Assembly (NCBI RefSeq): GCF_049674955.1
Contig: NZ_CP187232.1
Location: 7,502,001-7,566,000, forward strand
Source: Sphaerisporangium viridialbum
GTDB taxonomy: Bacteria > Actinomycetota > Actinomycetes > Streptosporangiales > Streptosporangiaceae
Length of the DNA stretch: 64,000 nt
Direction of reading: 5' to 3'
Below are positions 33,338 through 41,856 of this stretch, piece by piece. The notes beneath the pieces are model-generated. The model made no database searches. It saw nothing but the letters and a program-made list of their open reading frames with translations, and was not told where the DNA came from. Numbering within the stretch: the stretch's first letter is position 1; every line of letters begins with the position of its first letter. The position numbers and the translations under genes were made by a program.

Positions 33338-34065
33338 TCACCCATCCGCAGGCCGCAGCCGCCCCCGTTCCCGATCCCGACGAGGAGCGCCGCCGCATCC
33401 AGACGGCCCGCCTGCTCGCCTACCGCGACGACGGGCCCCTGGTGGCGCTGCTGCGCGGCAAGATGGGCCCGGGGCTGCCTCCGGTGCCCGCCGGGCTGGC
33501 CTCGCTGCTCGCCGTGATCGCCATCGGCGTCACCGGCGTGCTGGGCGACGGCGTGGCGCCCGCCAATGGGCCGATCATGCTGCTTCCCGTGCTGGTGATG
33601 GTGGCGCTGATGGTGCCGACCGCGCCGCGCGACCATCTCGGCCGGTTCGACTGGCTGGCGCCGCCGCTGATCAGGGGCACCGAGTTCCTCACGATCATCT
33701 TCCTCGGCCTGGCCGCGGGCACGCCCAAGTGGCTGCTGTTCGTGCTCATCTACGTCGTCGGCTACCACACCTACGACACGGTGTACCGCACGCGGCAGAG
33801 CATCTGGCCGGCGCCGTGGGTGTTCCAGGCCGGGCTCGGCTGGGAGGTCCGGCTGCTGCTCCTGGGCGCCGGCGCGGCCCTCGGCGTGCTCACCTGGGTG
33901 GTCGCCGTGATGTCGGTGTACCTCGGCGTGCTGTTCGCCATCGAGAGCATCAAGAGCTGGGTCGGCCTCGACAAGGAGACCGCGCTGGCCCAGGCCGGCG
34001 ACGACCTGGAGGCCTCCCCCGAGGACGCCATGGAGCAGGCCACCGGCGAGGCCGAAAAGGCATAG
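33334..34065 (+). CDS. DUF5941 domain-containing membrane protein
   Basis: 243 residues, ATG 33334 overlapping the CDP-AP stop. Several hydrophobic segments (about 50-65, 75-95, 110-135, 165-190) and a hydrophilic N-terminal head EERRRIQTARLLAYRDDGP. The DUF5941 family is found in actinobacteria next to or fused with CDP-alcohol phosphotransferases, so it may be the partner or accessory of the upstream enzyme. A strong terminator follows. Confidence 0.82.
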   Translation: MITHPQAAAAPVPDPDEERRRIQTARLLAYRDDGPLVALLRGKMGPGLPPVPAGLASLLAVIAIGVTGVLGDGVAPANGPIMLLPVLVMVALMVPTAPRDHLGRFDWLAPPLIRGTEFLTIIFLGLAAGTPKWLLFVLIYVVGYHTYDTVYRTRQSIWPAPWVFQAGLGWEVRLLLLGAGAALGVLTWVVAVMSVYLGVLFAIESIKSWVGLDKETALAQAGDDLEASPEDAMEQATGEAEKA

Positions 34066-34094
34066 ACGCCACGCGCGGGCGCCGTACGCGACTC

Positions 34095-34127
34095 GAAGGC
34101 CGGGGTGGACTGTCCACCCCGGCCTTC
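34095..34127. terminator. Bidirectional terminator
   Basis: A 15-bp perfect stem (GAAGGCCGGGGTGGA, 34095-34109, with 34113-34127) and a 3-base loop lies between the convergent DUF5941 and ABC permease genes. Confidence 0.85.
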
Positions 34128-34140
34128 CACGCGTGCGGGG

Positions 34141-34866
34141 TCAGGCGTTCTCGCGCTGGAAGCGGCGCGTGCCGGCCGCCACGCCGGCGAGGACGAACAG
34201 CAGGGTCACGCCGACGCCCACCAGGGCCGGTCCCGAGGTGTAGGTGCCCGCGAAGAACGCCCGGAGCGCCTCGACGACGTAGCGGAACGGGGTGAGCCGC
34301 GAGAGCGCGTCGAGCCACCCCGGGGCCAGGGACATCGGCAGCAGCGCCCCCGACAGCAGGAGCAGCGGCACGAGCACCGTGCTCATGATGGGCGCGAAGA
34401 GGTCCTGGTTCAGCGTCAGCGCGAGCGCGTACGACAGGGACGACAGGCTCACCGCGAGCAGCAGCATGAGCACCAGCCCGAGCAGCACGCCGAGGACGGG
34501 CGCGCGCAGCCCGAAGGCGTACCCGAGCAGCACCAGCCCGGTCGCCTGGATCATCAGCACCAGGGCGTCCTTGAGCACGCGGCCGAGCAGCAGCGACATC
34601 CGGCTCGCCGGGGTGACCCGCAGCCGTTCGAGCACGCCGAAGCGCTGGTCGAAGACGATGCCGAACCCGCTCATCCCGGCGCTGAGCAGGCCGAGCTGGA
34701 TCAGCAGGCCGGGCACGAGCACCTCCCAGGACCCGACGCCGCTGCGGGCGAACAGGGGGCCGAACAGGGCGAGGAACAGCACGGGCTGCAGTGCGCCGAA
34801 GATGAGCCCGGCCTTGTTGCGCATCGTCTCGCGTATGTAGTGGCGGGCCAGGACGAAGGTGTTCAC
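34141..34866 (-). CDS. ABC-2 type transporter permease
   Basis: 241 residues from GTG 34866, overlapping the stop of the ATPase gene. Six hydrophobic segments, with the ABC-2 features FGIVFDQRFGVLERLRVTPASR in the middle loop and LSGALLPMSLAPGWL near the C-terminus. It is a DrrB-like drug or lipid exporter subunit. Confidence 0.88.
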   Translation of the reverse strand: MNTFVLARHYIRETMRNKAGLIFGALQPVLFLALFGPLFARSGVGSWEVLVPGLLIQLGLLSAGMSGFGIVFDQRFGVLERLRVTPASRMSLLLGRVLKDALVLMIQATGLVLLGYAFGLRAPVLGVLLGLVLMLLLAVSLSSLSYALALTLNQDLFAPIMSTVLVPLLLLSGALLPMSLAPGWLDALSRLTPFRYVVEALRAFFAGTYTSGPALVGVGVTLLFVLAGVAAGTRRFQRENA

Positions 34867-35603
34867 GCGGGTGCCTCCTCGCGAAGCGCGCGGCCGGTGA
34901 CGGCCAGGAAGACGTCGTCGAGCGTCGCCCCTGGGCCGAGCTCCGCCTTGAGTGCCTCGGGCGTGCCCTCGCTGACGATGCGCCCGGCGTCGATGATCAG
35001 GACGCGGTCGCACAGGGCGTCCGCCTCTTCGAGGTAGTGCGTGGAGAGGAAGACCGTCAGGCCGCTCTCGGCGCGCAGCCGCCTGATGTGGTCCCACAGG
35101 TTGGCCCTGCTCTGCGGGTCGAGCCCGGTGGTCGGCTCGTCGAGGAACAGCAGCCCCGGCTCGTGGACCAGGCCCATCGCGATGTCCACGCGCCGCCGCT
35201 GCCCGCCAGAGAGCGAGCCGGCGGGGCGTCCCTCGACGCCGAGCAGGTCGGTGACCCGGCGGCGCGCCTCGGCGGGCCGCAGGCCGTACAGGCGGGCCTG
35301 GAGCGTGAGCTCCTCGCCGAGCAGGGAGCCGGGGTGGATCGTGCCGCCCTGGGGGACGTATCCGATGCGGCGCCTGACCTTCGCGGGCTCGGCGACCAGG
35401 TCGTACCCCGCCACCGTGGCCGTGCCGCACGTGGGGCGCAGCAGCGTGGTCAGGACTCGGAGAGTGGTCGTCTTTCCCGCTCCGTTGGGGCCGAGGAACC
35501 CGACGATCTCGCCTGGAGAGACGTCGAGGTCCACTCCTCGGACGGCGTCGACCGTCGCGGCCTTGGAGGTGAAGGTCCGGGTGAGACCTCTGGCTTGAAT
35601 CAT
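34863..35603 (-). CDS. ABC transporter ATP-binding protein (DrrA-like)
   Basis: 246 residues from ATG 35603. Walker A GPNGAGKTT, signature LSGGQRRR, Walker B LLFLDEPT and H-loop STHYLEEA are intact. A C-terminal part like that of DrrA (GPGATLDDVFLAVTGRALRE) is present. It pairs with the ABC-2 permease below by a 4-base overlap. A palindrome directly upstream lies between it and the divergent Lrp gene. Confidence 0.9.
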   Translation of the reverse strand: MIQARGLTRTFTSKAATVDAVRGVDLDVSPGEIVGFLGPNGAGKTTTLRVLTTLLRPTCGTATVAGYDLVAEPAKVRRRIGYVPQGGTIHPGSLLGEELTLQARLYGLRPAEARRRVTDLLGVEGRPAGSLSGGQRRRVDIAMGLVHEPGLLFLDEPTTGLDPQSRANLWDHIRRLRAESGLTVFLSTHYLEEADALCDRVLIIDAGRIVSEGTPEALKAELGPGATLDDVFLAVTGRALREEAPA

Positions 35604-35613
35604 GCCCAGCACA

Positions 35614-35635
35614 GTAACACCAAACTTGGTGTCAC
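35614..35635. promoter_or_regulatory. Palindromic operator candidate between ABC exporter and Lrp genes
   Basis: ACACCAA-AC-TTGGTGT (35617-35632) is a perfect 7-2-7 palindrome, extended by two more pairs (G35614-C35635, T35615-A35634). It is 14 bases upstream of the ABC ATPase start and 55 bases before the Lrp start. Either the Lrp protein or another regulator may bind it. Confidence 0.5.
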
Positions 35636-35689
35636 TTAAACTTTGCAGTGAATCCGAACTGTGTACCGCGAGCGAAGCGGCTGTATACA

Positions 35690-36166
35690 GTGACCGTGGA
35701 GTTGGATGCGCTTGATCGTGCGATTGTCGGAGCCTTGGTCGAGGACGCTCGCTCGACATACGCCGAAATTGGGCATCAAATCGGGCTTTCGGCCCCAGCG
35801 GTCAAGCGGCGGGTCGATCGCCTGCTGAGCACCGGAGCGATCACCGGCTTCACCGCCCGCGTGGAGCCCTCGGCGCTCGGCTGGACCACCGAGGCGTACG
35901 TGGAGCTGTTCTGCCGGGGGAAGACCTCCCCGGCCGAGATCGGCATGGCCGTCGCCCGCCACCCCGAGGTGATCTCCGCCTGCACGATCACCGGCGAGGC
36001 GGACGCCCTGCTGCACATCCGCGCCAAGGACGTCCGGCACGTCGAGCAGGTGATCGAGCGCGTCGCGTCCGAGCCGTTCGTCGTGCGCACCAAGAGCGCG
36101 ATCGTGCTCTCCCGCCTCATCGACGACCTCCCTCACGCGCGTAACGGAGCGCCGCACGAGGTCTGA
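35690..36166 (+). CDS. Lrp/AsnC family transcriptional regulator
   Basis: 158 residues from GTG 35690; GTG 35696 (VELDALDRAIV) fits the family start just as well. HTH at about 20-45 (YAEIGHQIGLSAPAVKRRVDRL) and an effector-binding RAM domain (VARHPEVISACTITGEADALLHIRAKDV). Lrp proteins sense amino acids. The next genes, ddaH and rocD, use arginine-type and ornithine substrates, so it is a plausible activator or repressor of them and may also bind the palindrome upstream. Confidence 0.88.
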   Translation: MTVELDALDRAIVGALVEDARSTYAEIGHQIGLSAPAVKRRVDRLLSTGAITGFTARVEPSALGWTTEAYVELFCRGKTSPAEIGMAVARHPEVISACTITGEADALLHIRAKDVRHVEQVIERVASEPFVVRTKSAIVLSRLIDDLPHARNGAPHEV

Positions 36167-36403
36167 GGCGGGTGGGGCGACCTGGCATCCGCCGACACAC
36201 CGATGAAACATGTCGTAACCCCCACGACGCATGCACCGGGACCGCTTAAACGACATTCCCGCACATACGCAACAAATCACTGCGTACCCGGCTAAGAACG
36301 CAACCGATCCCCGGGAGCGCGCAAGGTCCGAGCCTGGCCCGAACCTGCCTCCGTTCCTAGGCTGAAGCCATCCCTGACCAGCCGTTATCCGACGGAGTGA
36401 TAG

Positions 36404-37204
36404 ATGGCGCACAGCCGGCACTACCTCATGTGTCGTCCCGACTACTTTGCGGTCGAGTACGCGATCAACCCCTGGATGGACCCGAGCGCGGGGGCGGACG
36501 CCGCCACCGCCGTCCGCCAGTGGGAGCGCCTCAAGGACGTCTACGAGGAACTGGGCCACACGGTCAGCCTGATCGACCCGATCGACGGCCTGCCGGACAT
36601 GGTCTTCGCCGCCAACGGCGCCCTGGTGGTGGGCGGCCGGGTCTACGGCGCGAGGTTCGCGAGCGCCGAGCGCGCCGCCGAGGGTCCCGCCTACCTGAGC
36701 TGGTTCACCGCCAACGGGTACGGCCCCGCCATGGAGCCGTCGCAGACCAACGAGGGCGAGGGCGACTTCCTCACCCTGGACGACGTGATCCTGGCCGGCA
36801 CCGGCTTCCGCACGGCGATCACCGCGCACAAGGAGGCCCAGGAGTTCCTCGGCCGCCCGGTGGTCACCCTCCAGCTGGTCGACCCGCGCTACTACCACCT
36901 CGACACCGCGCTGTTCCCGATCGACGGGCGCAACGTGGCGTACTTCCCGGGCGCGTTCTCGCCGGGCAGCCAGGAGGTGCTGCGGCGCATGTTCCCCGAC
37001 GCCCTCCTCGCCTCCGCCGACGACGCCGCCGTGCTCGGCCTCAACGCCGTCAGCGACGGCCACAACGTGGTCGTCAACGTCGAGGCGGGCGAACTGTCCC
37101 TGGAGCTGAAGCGCCGGGGCCTCAACGTCATCCCCGTCGACCTGAGCGAGCTCCGCAAGGCCGGCGGCGGTCCGAAGTGCTGCACACTGGAGATCCGCGC
37201 ATGA
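36404..37204 (+). CDS. ddaH: Dimethylarginine dimethylaminohydrolase (dimethylargininase)
   Basis: 266 residues, ATG 36404 after GGAG. It belongs to the guanidino-modifying superfamily: MVFAANGALVV carries the Asn/Phe substrate contacts, ISDGHNVVVN the catalytic His (written here as SDGHNVVVN), and GGPKCCTLEIR the catalytic Cys close to the C-terminus. It should turn methylated arginine, or arginine itself, into citrulline and an amine. Its stop overlaps the ATG of rocD. Confidence 0.9.
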   Translation: MAHSRHYLMCRPDYFAVEYAINPWMDPSAGADAATAVRQWERLKDVYEELGHTVSLIDPIDGLPDMVFAANGALVVGGRVYGARFASAERAAEGPAYLSWFTANGYGPAMEPSQTNEGEGDFLTLDDVILAGTGFRTAITAHKEAQEFLGRPVVTLQLVDPRYYHLDTALFPIDGRNVAYFPGAFSPGSQEVLRRMFPDALLASADDAAVLGLNAVSDGHNVVVNVEAGELSLELKRRGLNVIPVDLSELRKAGGGPKCCTLEIRA

Positions 37205-38433
37205 GCAGAAGCCAGGAACTCATCGAGCTCAGCGAGCGGCGCAGCGCGCACAACTACCACCCCCTGCCGGTCGTCGTGCGGGAGGCGCGTGGCGCGTGGG
37301 TCACCGACGTCGAGGGCAGGCGCTACCTCGACTGCCTCGCCGGCTACTCCTCGCTGAACTTCGGCCACGGCAACCCCAAGATCCTCCAGGCGGCCCAGGA
37401 GCAGCTCCAGCGGGTGACGCTGACCAGCCGGGCGTTCTTCCACGACCAGTTCGCGGACTTCTGCCAGGGCCTGGCCGACCTGTGCGGCAAGGACATGGTC
37501 CTGCCGATGAACACCGGCGCCGAGGCCGTCGAGACCGCGATCAAGGTGGCCCGCAAGTGGGGCTACGAGGTCAAGGGCGTCGCCCCCGACCAGGCGAACA
37601 TCGTGGTCATGGAGGACAACTTCCACGGCCGTACCACCACGATCGTGAGCTTCTCCACCGACCCGGACGCCCGTGAGGGCTTCGGCCCCGCGACGCCGGG
37701 CTTCACGATCGTGAAGTACGGCTCCGCCGAGGCGATCCGCGACGCGATCGACGAGAACACCGTCGCGGTGCTGATCGAGCCCATCCAGGGCGAAGCGGGC
37801 GTGCTGGTGCCGCCGGCCGGCTACCTGGGCCAGGTCAGGGAGATCTGCACCGAGAACAACGTGCTGTTCATCGCCGACGAGATCCAGTCGGGCCTCGGCC
37901 GCACCGGTGACACCTTCGCCTGCGACCACGACGGCGTGGTCCCCGACATGTACGTGCTGGGCAAGGCGCTCGGCGGAGGCGTCGTGCCGGTGTCCGCGGT
38001 CGTCGCGAACGCCGACGTCCTCGGAGTCATCAGGCCGGGGCAGCACGGCTCGACGTTCGGCGGCAACCCGCTGGCCTGCGCCGTCGGCAGCGCGGTCGTC
38101 GAGATGCTCGGGACCGGCGAGTACCAGGCCAGGGCCAGGGAGCTCGGCGCGCTCCTGCACGAGAGGCTGCGCGGCCTGATCGGGCCGGCCGGCCAGGGCG
38201 GCCACGGCGTCATCGCCGTACGCGGGCGGGGCCTGTGGGCGGGCGTGGACATCGATCCCTCGATCGGCACGGGTCGGCAGGTCTGCGAAGCGCTGATGCG
38301 GCGCGGGGTCCTCGCCAAGGACACCCACGGTTCCACGATCCGCCTCGCGCCTCCGCTGGTGACCTCGGAGGAGGACCTCAACTGGGCCGTGGACCAGCTC
38401 GTCGCCGTCCTGTCGGAGCTGGCGGTCGAGTAG
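37201..38433 (+). CDS. rocD: Ornithine aminotransferase
   Basis: 410 residues, ATG 37201 overlapping the ddaH stop. A class III PLP aminotransferase: NTGAEAVETAIK, IADEIQSGLGRTG and the PLP lysine in LGKALGGG (about 263). It converts ornithine and 2-oxoglutarate to glutamate semialdehyde and glutamate. With ddaH and the Lrp gene it forms an arginine/ornithine catabolic unit. Confidence 0.95.
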   Translation: MSRSQELIELSERRSAHNYHPLPVVVREARGAWVTDVEGRRYLDCLAGYSSLNFGHGNPKILQAAQEQLQRVTLTSRAFFHDQFADFCQGLADLCGKDMVLPMNTGAEAVETAIKVARKWGYEVKGVAPDQANIVVMEDNFHGRTTTIVSFSTDPDAREGFGPATPGFTIVKYGSAEAIRDAIDENTVAVLIEPIQGEAGVLVPPAGYLGQVREICTENNVLFIADEIQSGLGRTGDTFACDHDGVVPDMYVLGKALGGGVVPVSAVVANADVLGVIRPGQHGSTFGGNPLACAVGSAVVEMLGTGEYQARARELGALLHERLRGLIGPAGQGGHGVIAVRGRGLWAGVDIDPSIGTGRQVCEALMRRGVLAKDTHGSTIRLAPPLVTSEEDLNWAVDQLVAVLSELAVE

Positions 38434-38460
38434 GGACGCACGCCTGGAAACGGGCACTCG

Positions 38461-38502
38461 CCAGGGTGCGGCTCGCGTCTCAGGGCGTGAGCCGCACCCT
38501 GG
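38461..38502. terminator. Terminator between rocD and the phosphatase gene
   Basis: CCAGGGTGCGGCTC (38461-38474) pairs perfectly with 38489-38502 (14 bp, 14-base loop). It overlaps the last codons of the convergent phosphatase gene. Confidence 0.75.
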
Positions 38503-40060
38503 TCAGCTCCTCGAAGGCAGGGCGGGCGGTGTGCCAGCGCAGCTCGGCCGAGCGGCCGTCGAGGTCGAGGGCCGCGAGCGCGTTGGGGAACCACGGGCCA
38601 TTGGTGATCTTCCACCGCAGGTGCCGGCGGGGCAGCCTTACCGTACGGGTGAGGATGCCGCCGACGATGCCGGCCACTCCGAACGACCCGATCACGTTGG
38701 CGAGGCGCAGCGTGCGGCTCAGCGGGTTGCGGATCGGGGAGCAGACCGCCTGGTAGATGCGGGCGGATTCGAGGTCGGCGGACGCCGGGCCCGCCGCCGC
38801 CAGGTACGAGTAGTGGACGTCGCCCGAGAGGAGGACGATCGTGGCGGGAGCCCGTCCCTTGCGCCCCGCCGCGACGTCGACGAGCACGCTGCCCAGCTCC
38901 TCGAACGACTGGCGGAAGGCGCCCCAGTGTTCGAGGTCGAGAGCCTGGCGGATCTTCTCGCCCCAGGCGGTCGCCCTGCGGCCCCACGCGCCGCCCGCGA
39001 CGGCCTCGTTCCAGCTCTCCACGTCGAAGATGCCGCTCGGGAGGAAGACCGGGACCGAGGATCCGATGAGCAGGTGGTCGAGGTCGCCGGTGGCGTTCTC
39101 GGCGAACCAGGACCACTCCTCGTCGTCGAGCATGCGGCGGTGGCCGGGGCCGAGCTCCCGCGCGCATCGGGTGTCGAGCATGATCAGCCGGGTCCTGCCG
39201 ATGTCGCGCGTGTAGCTCCAGCGCGTCGAGGAGGGGTCCTCGTCGGCCCGCTTCGCGAACGCGTCGAGCGCCGCGGCCCCGTCGCCCTCGCTGCCGTGCA
39301 GCTCGGCGTACATGGGGTCGGCCTTGCGCTCGGACGGCGAGAGGTTGCCCAGGTGCTGGTAGACCCAGTACGCGCCGAGCGCGGAGGTGATGCGGGTGGA
39401 CCACCACGGCACCTCGGCCATCTTCTCCCGCCAGGCCACGGAGGTGTTCCAGTCGTCGCGCACGTCGTGGTCGTCGAAGATCATCGCGGTCGGCACGGTG
39501 GACAGCACCCAGCGGACGACCGGGTCGGTCCAGGCCTGCCGGTACAGCTCGGCGTACTCCTCGAAGTCGACGATCTCGTCCGGCCCGTCCTGCCTGCGGG
39601 CGTGGATGAAGTCGAGCATCTCCTGCGACGGCTCGTCGGCGTACACCTGGTCGCCGAGGAAGAGCACCAGGCTGGGGAGGTCCTCCCCCTGGAGCAGGCG
39701 CCGGCCGTACTCGCGCAGCACGTCGACGCCGTGGGTGGCCACGTGCGCGTCGTCGTGGGGGACGGTGGTGCGGCAGGAGCCGAAGACCACGCGGCTGAGC
39801 TCCTCCAGCGGGCAGATCCGGCTGTCGGGGAAGCCCTCGACCGGCCACACGCGCTCCCCGTCGAGCTCGACGGTGTAGGCGCCGGTCGCCTCGATGTCGA
39901 CGATCGCGTAGTGATGGCCGTGCACCGTGAAGGTGCGGTCGGCGGCGTGCGCCCCCTCGACCGCGACCGTGACCTCACACGGCTCGCTCGTCTCGACCCA
40001 AATGGACGCGCTCGTCTCGTCGACGTGACGCAGCATCGGCCCTACCAGCAAGTCGGGCAC
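38480..40060 (-). CDS. PhoD-like alkaline phosphatase/phosphodiesterase family protein
   Basis: 526 residues from GTG 40060 (GGGGAGG just upstream; the frame is open to 40102). It has the Fn3-like N-terminal domain and the metallophosphatase core: FGSCRTTVP, FLGDQVYADE, MIFDDHDVRDDWN and LLSGDVHYSYLAA, with metal ligands Asp, His and Cys-linked sites. No Tat signal is visible, unlike typical PhoD, so it may be cytoplasmic. It hydrolyses phosphate mono- or diesters. Confidence 0.85.
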   Translation of the reverse strand: MPDLLVGPMLRHVDETSASIWVETSEPCEVTVAVEGAHAADRTFTVHGHHYAIVDIEATGAYTVELDGERVWPVEGFPDSRICPLEELSRVVFGSCRTTVPHDDAHVATHGVDVLREYGRRLLQGEDLPSLVLFLGDQVYADEPSQEMLDFIHARRQDGPDEIVDFEEYAELYRQAWTDPVVRWVLSTVPTAMIFDDHDVRDDWNTSVAWREKMAEVPWWSTRITSALGAYWVYQHLGNLSPSERKADPMYAELHGSEGDGAAALDAFAKRADEDPSSTRWSYTRDIGRTRLIMLDTRCARELGPGHRRMLDDEEWSWFAENATGDLDHLLIGSSVPVFLPSGIFDVESWNEAVAGGAWGRRATAWGEKIRQALDLEHWGAFRQSFEELGSVLVDVAAGRKGRAPATIVLLSGDVHYSYLAAAGPASADLESARIYQAVCSPIRNPLSRTLRLANVIGSFGVAGIVGGILTRTVRLPRRHLRWKITNGPWFPNALAALDLDGRSAELRWHTARPAFEELTRVRLTP

Positions 40061-40119
40061 TTGACCTCCCCTTTTGAGCAGCGTTAAGAACCATATGCGC
40101 AAACTCGTCCCGGTGGAGG

Positions 40120-40605
40120 TCAGCCTTCGAGGGACCGGACCAGCAGTTCGAGCTCGTGCATGAGCCGCTCGGTGCGCTCCGTGCCGTAGGTCGTGAGGAT
40201 GGCCCGGTGGTGCTCGGCGATGCCCGCCTCCAGGCGGCTCAGGAGGTCACTGCCCCGATTTGCGAGGAAAACAGCTACTTTGCGGCGATCCGCTGGGTCA
40301 TGTCCTCTGTAAACCACCGCCCGCTCGACGAGCCGGTCGACCGCCTTGGTCAGCGTGGGGTGCGGCATGAGCGCGGCCTCGGCCAGGTCGCCCATGGTGT
40401 GACCTCGGCCGTCGGCGAGCGCCTGGAGGATGCGCCACTGGTCGACGGAGATCTCCTCCGCCGCCAGCACCGCGGCCAGGTCGCGGTTGACGCTCCGCTC
40501 GGCACGGCTCAGCAGGTACGCCAGGGAGGAGCCGAGCCCGGTCGTCACCGATCGCAGGGACGAATCGCGAGCCCCGCCGTCACCATCGGACTCCGCCGTC
40601 ACCAT
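40120..40605 (-). CDS. MarR family transcriptional regulator
   Basis: 161 residues from ATG 40605, AAGGGAG upstream. The winged HTH (LADGRGHTMGDLAEAALMPHPTLTKAVDRLVERAVVYRG) and HDPADRRKVAVFL wing are standard. It is divergent from the amide operon, with only 41 bases between starts, so it probably controls itself and that operon. Confidence 0.9.
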   Translation of the reverse strand: MVTAESDGDGGARDSSLRSVTTGLGSSLAYLLSRAERSVNRDLAAVLAAEEISVDQWRILQALADGRGHTMGDLAEAALMPHPTLTKAVDRLVERAVVYRGHDPADRRKVAVFLANRGSDLLSRLEAGIAEHHRAILTTYGTERTERLMHELELLVRSLEG

Positions 40606-40646
40606 CGATGGCTCCCTTCGTCCGCGAGTGCGCAAGGAGGATACTC

Positions 40647-41747
40647 TTGCACGTGGCCGATCCCGTCACGGTGGTCATCGACCCCCTTGAAGCTCATCTG
40701 CTCAGGGCCGAAACGCTTCGCGTCGGCCTGGTGGTGCCCGTCTCCGGCGTGCTCGGCCTGCTCGGGCCGTGCGCCATCAACTGCGCCATGCTCGCCGCCT
40801 CCGAGGTCAACGCCGCGGGCGGCGTGCTCGGCAGGCAGGTCGAGCTGGTCCTGATCGACGCCGGCCGCGGCCCGGCCCAGGTCGCCCGCGAGGTCATCGC
40901 GCTCGTGCGCGAGGGCGCCGTACAGGCCCTCGTCGGCACCCACGCCAGTGACGTGCGCGTCGCGATCGAGCGCTCGCTGGGCGCCGCCGTGCCGTTCGTC
41001 TACACCCCGCCCTACGAGGGCCGCGCGCGCGACCCCGGGGTCTACTTCCTCGGCGAGCCCGCGTCCCGGCAGGTCGGCCCGGGTCTCGACTGGCTGATCG
41101 ACCACCGCGGGGCGAAGCGCTGGTTCCTGCTCGGCAACGACTACGTCTGGCCGCGCCTGGTGCACGCCTCGGCGCGCAGGCACATCCGGGCGCGCTCGGC
41201 GACCGTCGTCGGCGAGCGGTTCGTCCCGTCCGGCACCACCGCGATGGCCCCGCTGATCGAGGAGCTGGCCGCCGTACGGCCCGACGCGGTGCTGCTCAAC
41301 CTCATCGGCAGCGACCTGGTGGCGTTCAACCGGGCCTTCACGGCGAGCGGGCTGGCATGCGCGCGGCTGTGCGGGGCGCTGGAGGAGCATGGCCTGCTGG
41401 CCATCGGCGGTGACTCCACCGGCGAGCTGTACGCCGCGATGGGCTACTTCGGCAGCATCGCCACCGACGCCAACCTCAGCCTGGCCGAGCGGTACACCCG
41501 GCGGTTCGGCCCGGCCGCGCCGCTGCTGAACGGGCACGGCCACGGCTGCTACGAGGGCGTGCTCATGCTCGCGGCCCTGGCCGGCCGCGCGGGCACCCTC
41601 GCGGTCCCCGCGATCGAGGCGGTCGCCGACGGCACCACGATCACCAGCGGCCGGGGCCGCCTCACCCTCACGGACCGCCACGTGCGGCAGCGGGTCTACG
41701 TGGGACGGGCCGACGGGCTCGACTTCGAGATGGTGACCTCCGCCTAG
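40647..41747 (+). CDS. AmiC-like amide/urea-type substrate-binding protein
   Basis: 366 residues from TTG 40647, with AGGAGG (40635-40640) 6 bases upstream; GTG 40653 is next. It has a periplasmic-binding-protein type I fold (RVGLVVPVSGVLGLLGP, AASEVNAAGGVLGRQVELVLID, LVGTHASDVRVAIERSLG) but no signal peptide, so it stays in the cytoplasm, like AmiC of the aliphatic amidase system. AmiC senses amides and regulates expression rather than transport. The operon below has a permease and an amidase. Confidence 0.85.
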   Translation: MHVADPVTVVIDPLEAHLLRAETLRVGLVVPVSGVLGLLGPCAINCAMLAASEVNAAGGVLGRQVELVLIDAGRGPAQVAREVIALVREGAVQALVGTHASDVRVAIERSLGAAVPFVYTPPYEGRARDPGVYFLGEPASRQVGPGLDWLIDHRGAKRWFLLGNDYVWPRLVHASARRHIRARSATVVGERFVPSGTTAMAPLIEELAAVRPDAVLLNLIGSDLVAFNRAFTASGLACARLCGALEEHGLLAIGGDSTGELYAAMGYFGSIATDANLSLAERYTRRFGPAAPLLNGHGHGCYEGVLMLAALAGRAGTLAVPAIEAVADGTTITSGRGRLTLTDRHVRQRVYVGRADGLDFEMVTSA

Positions 41748-41856
41748 GTACGGGCTCGCGGTGTGACCGGCGCGTAAAACTTCCATAAGAAACCTTTTCG
41801 TTTTCAAGGAATACCCCTATCGTACGGCTCTGCCCCCGCGTTTGAAGGAGCCGTCC

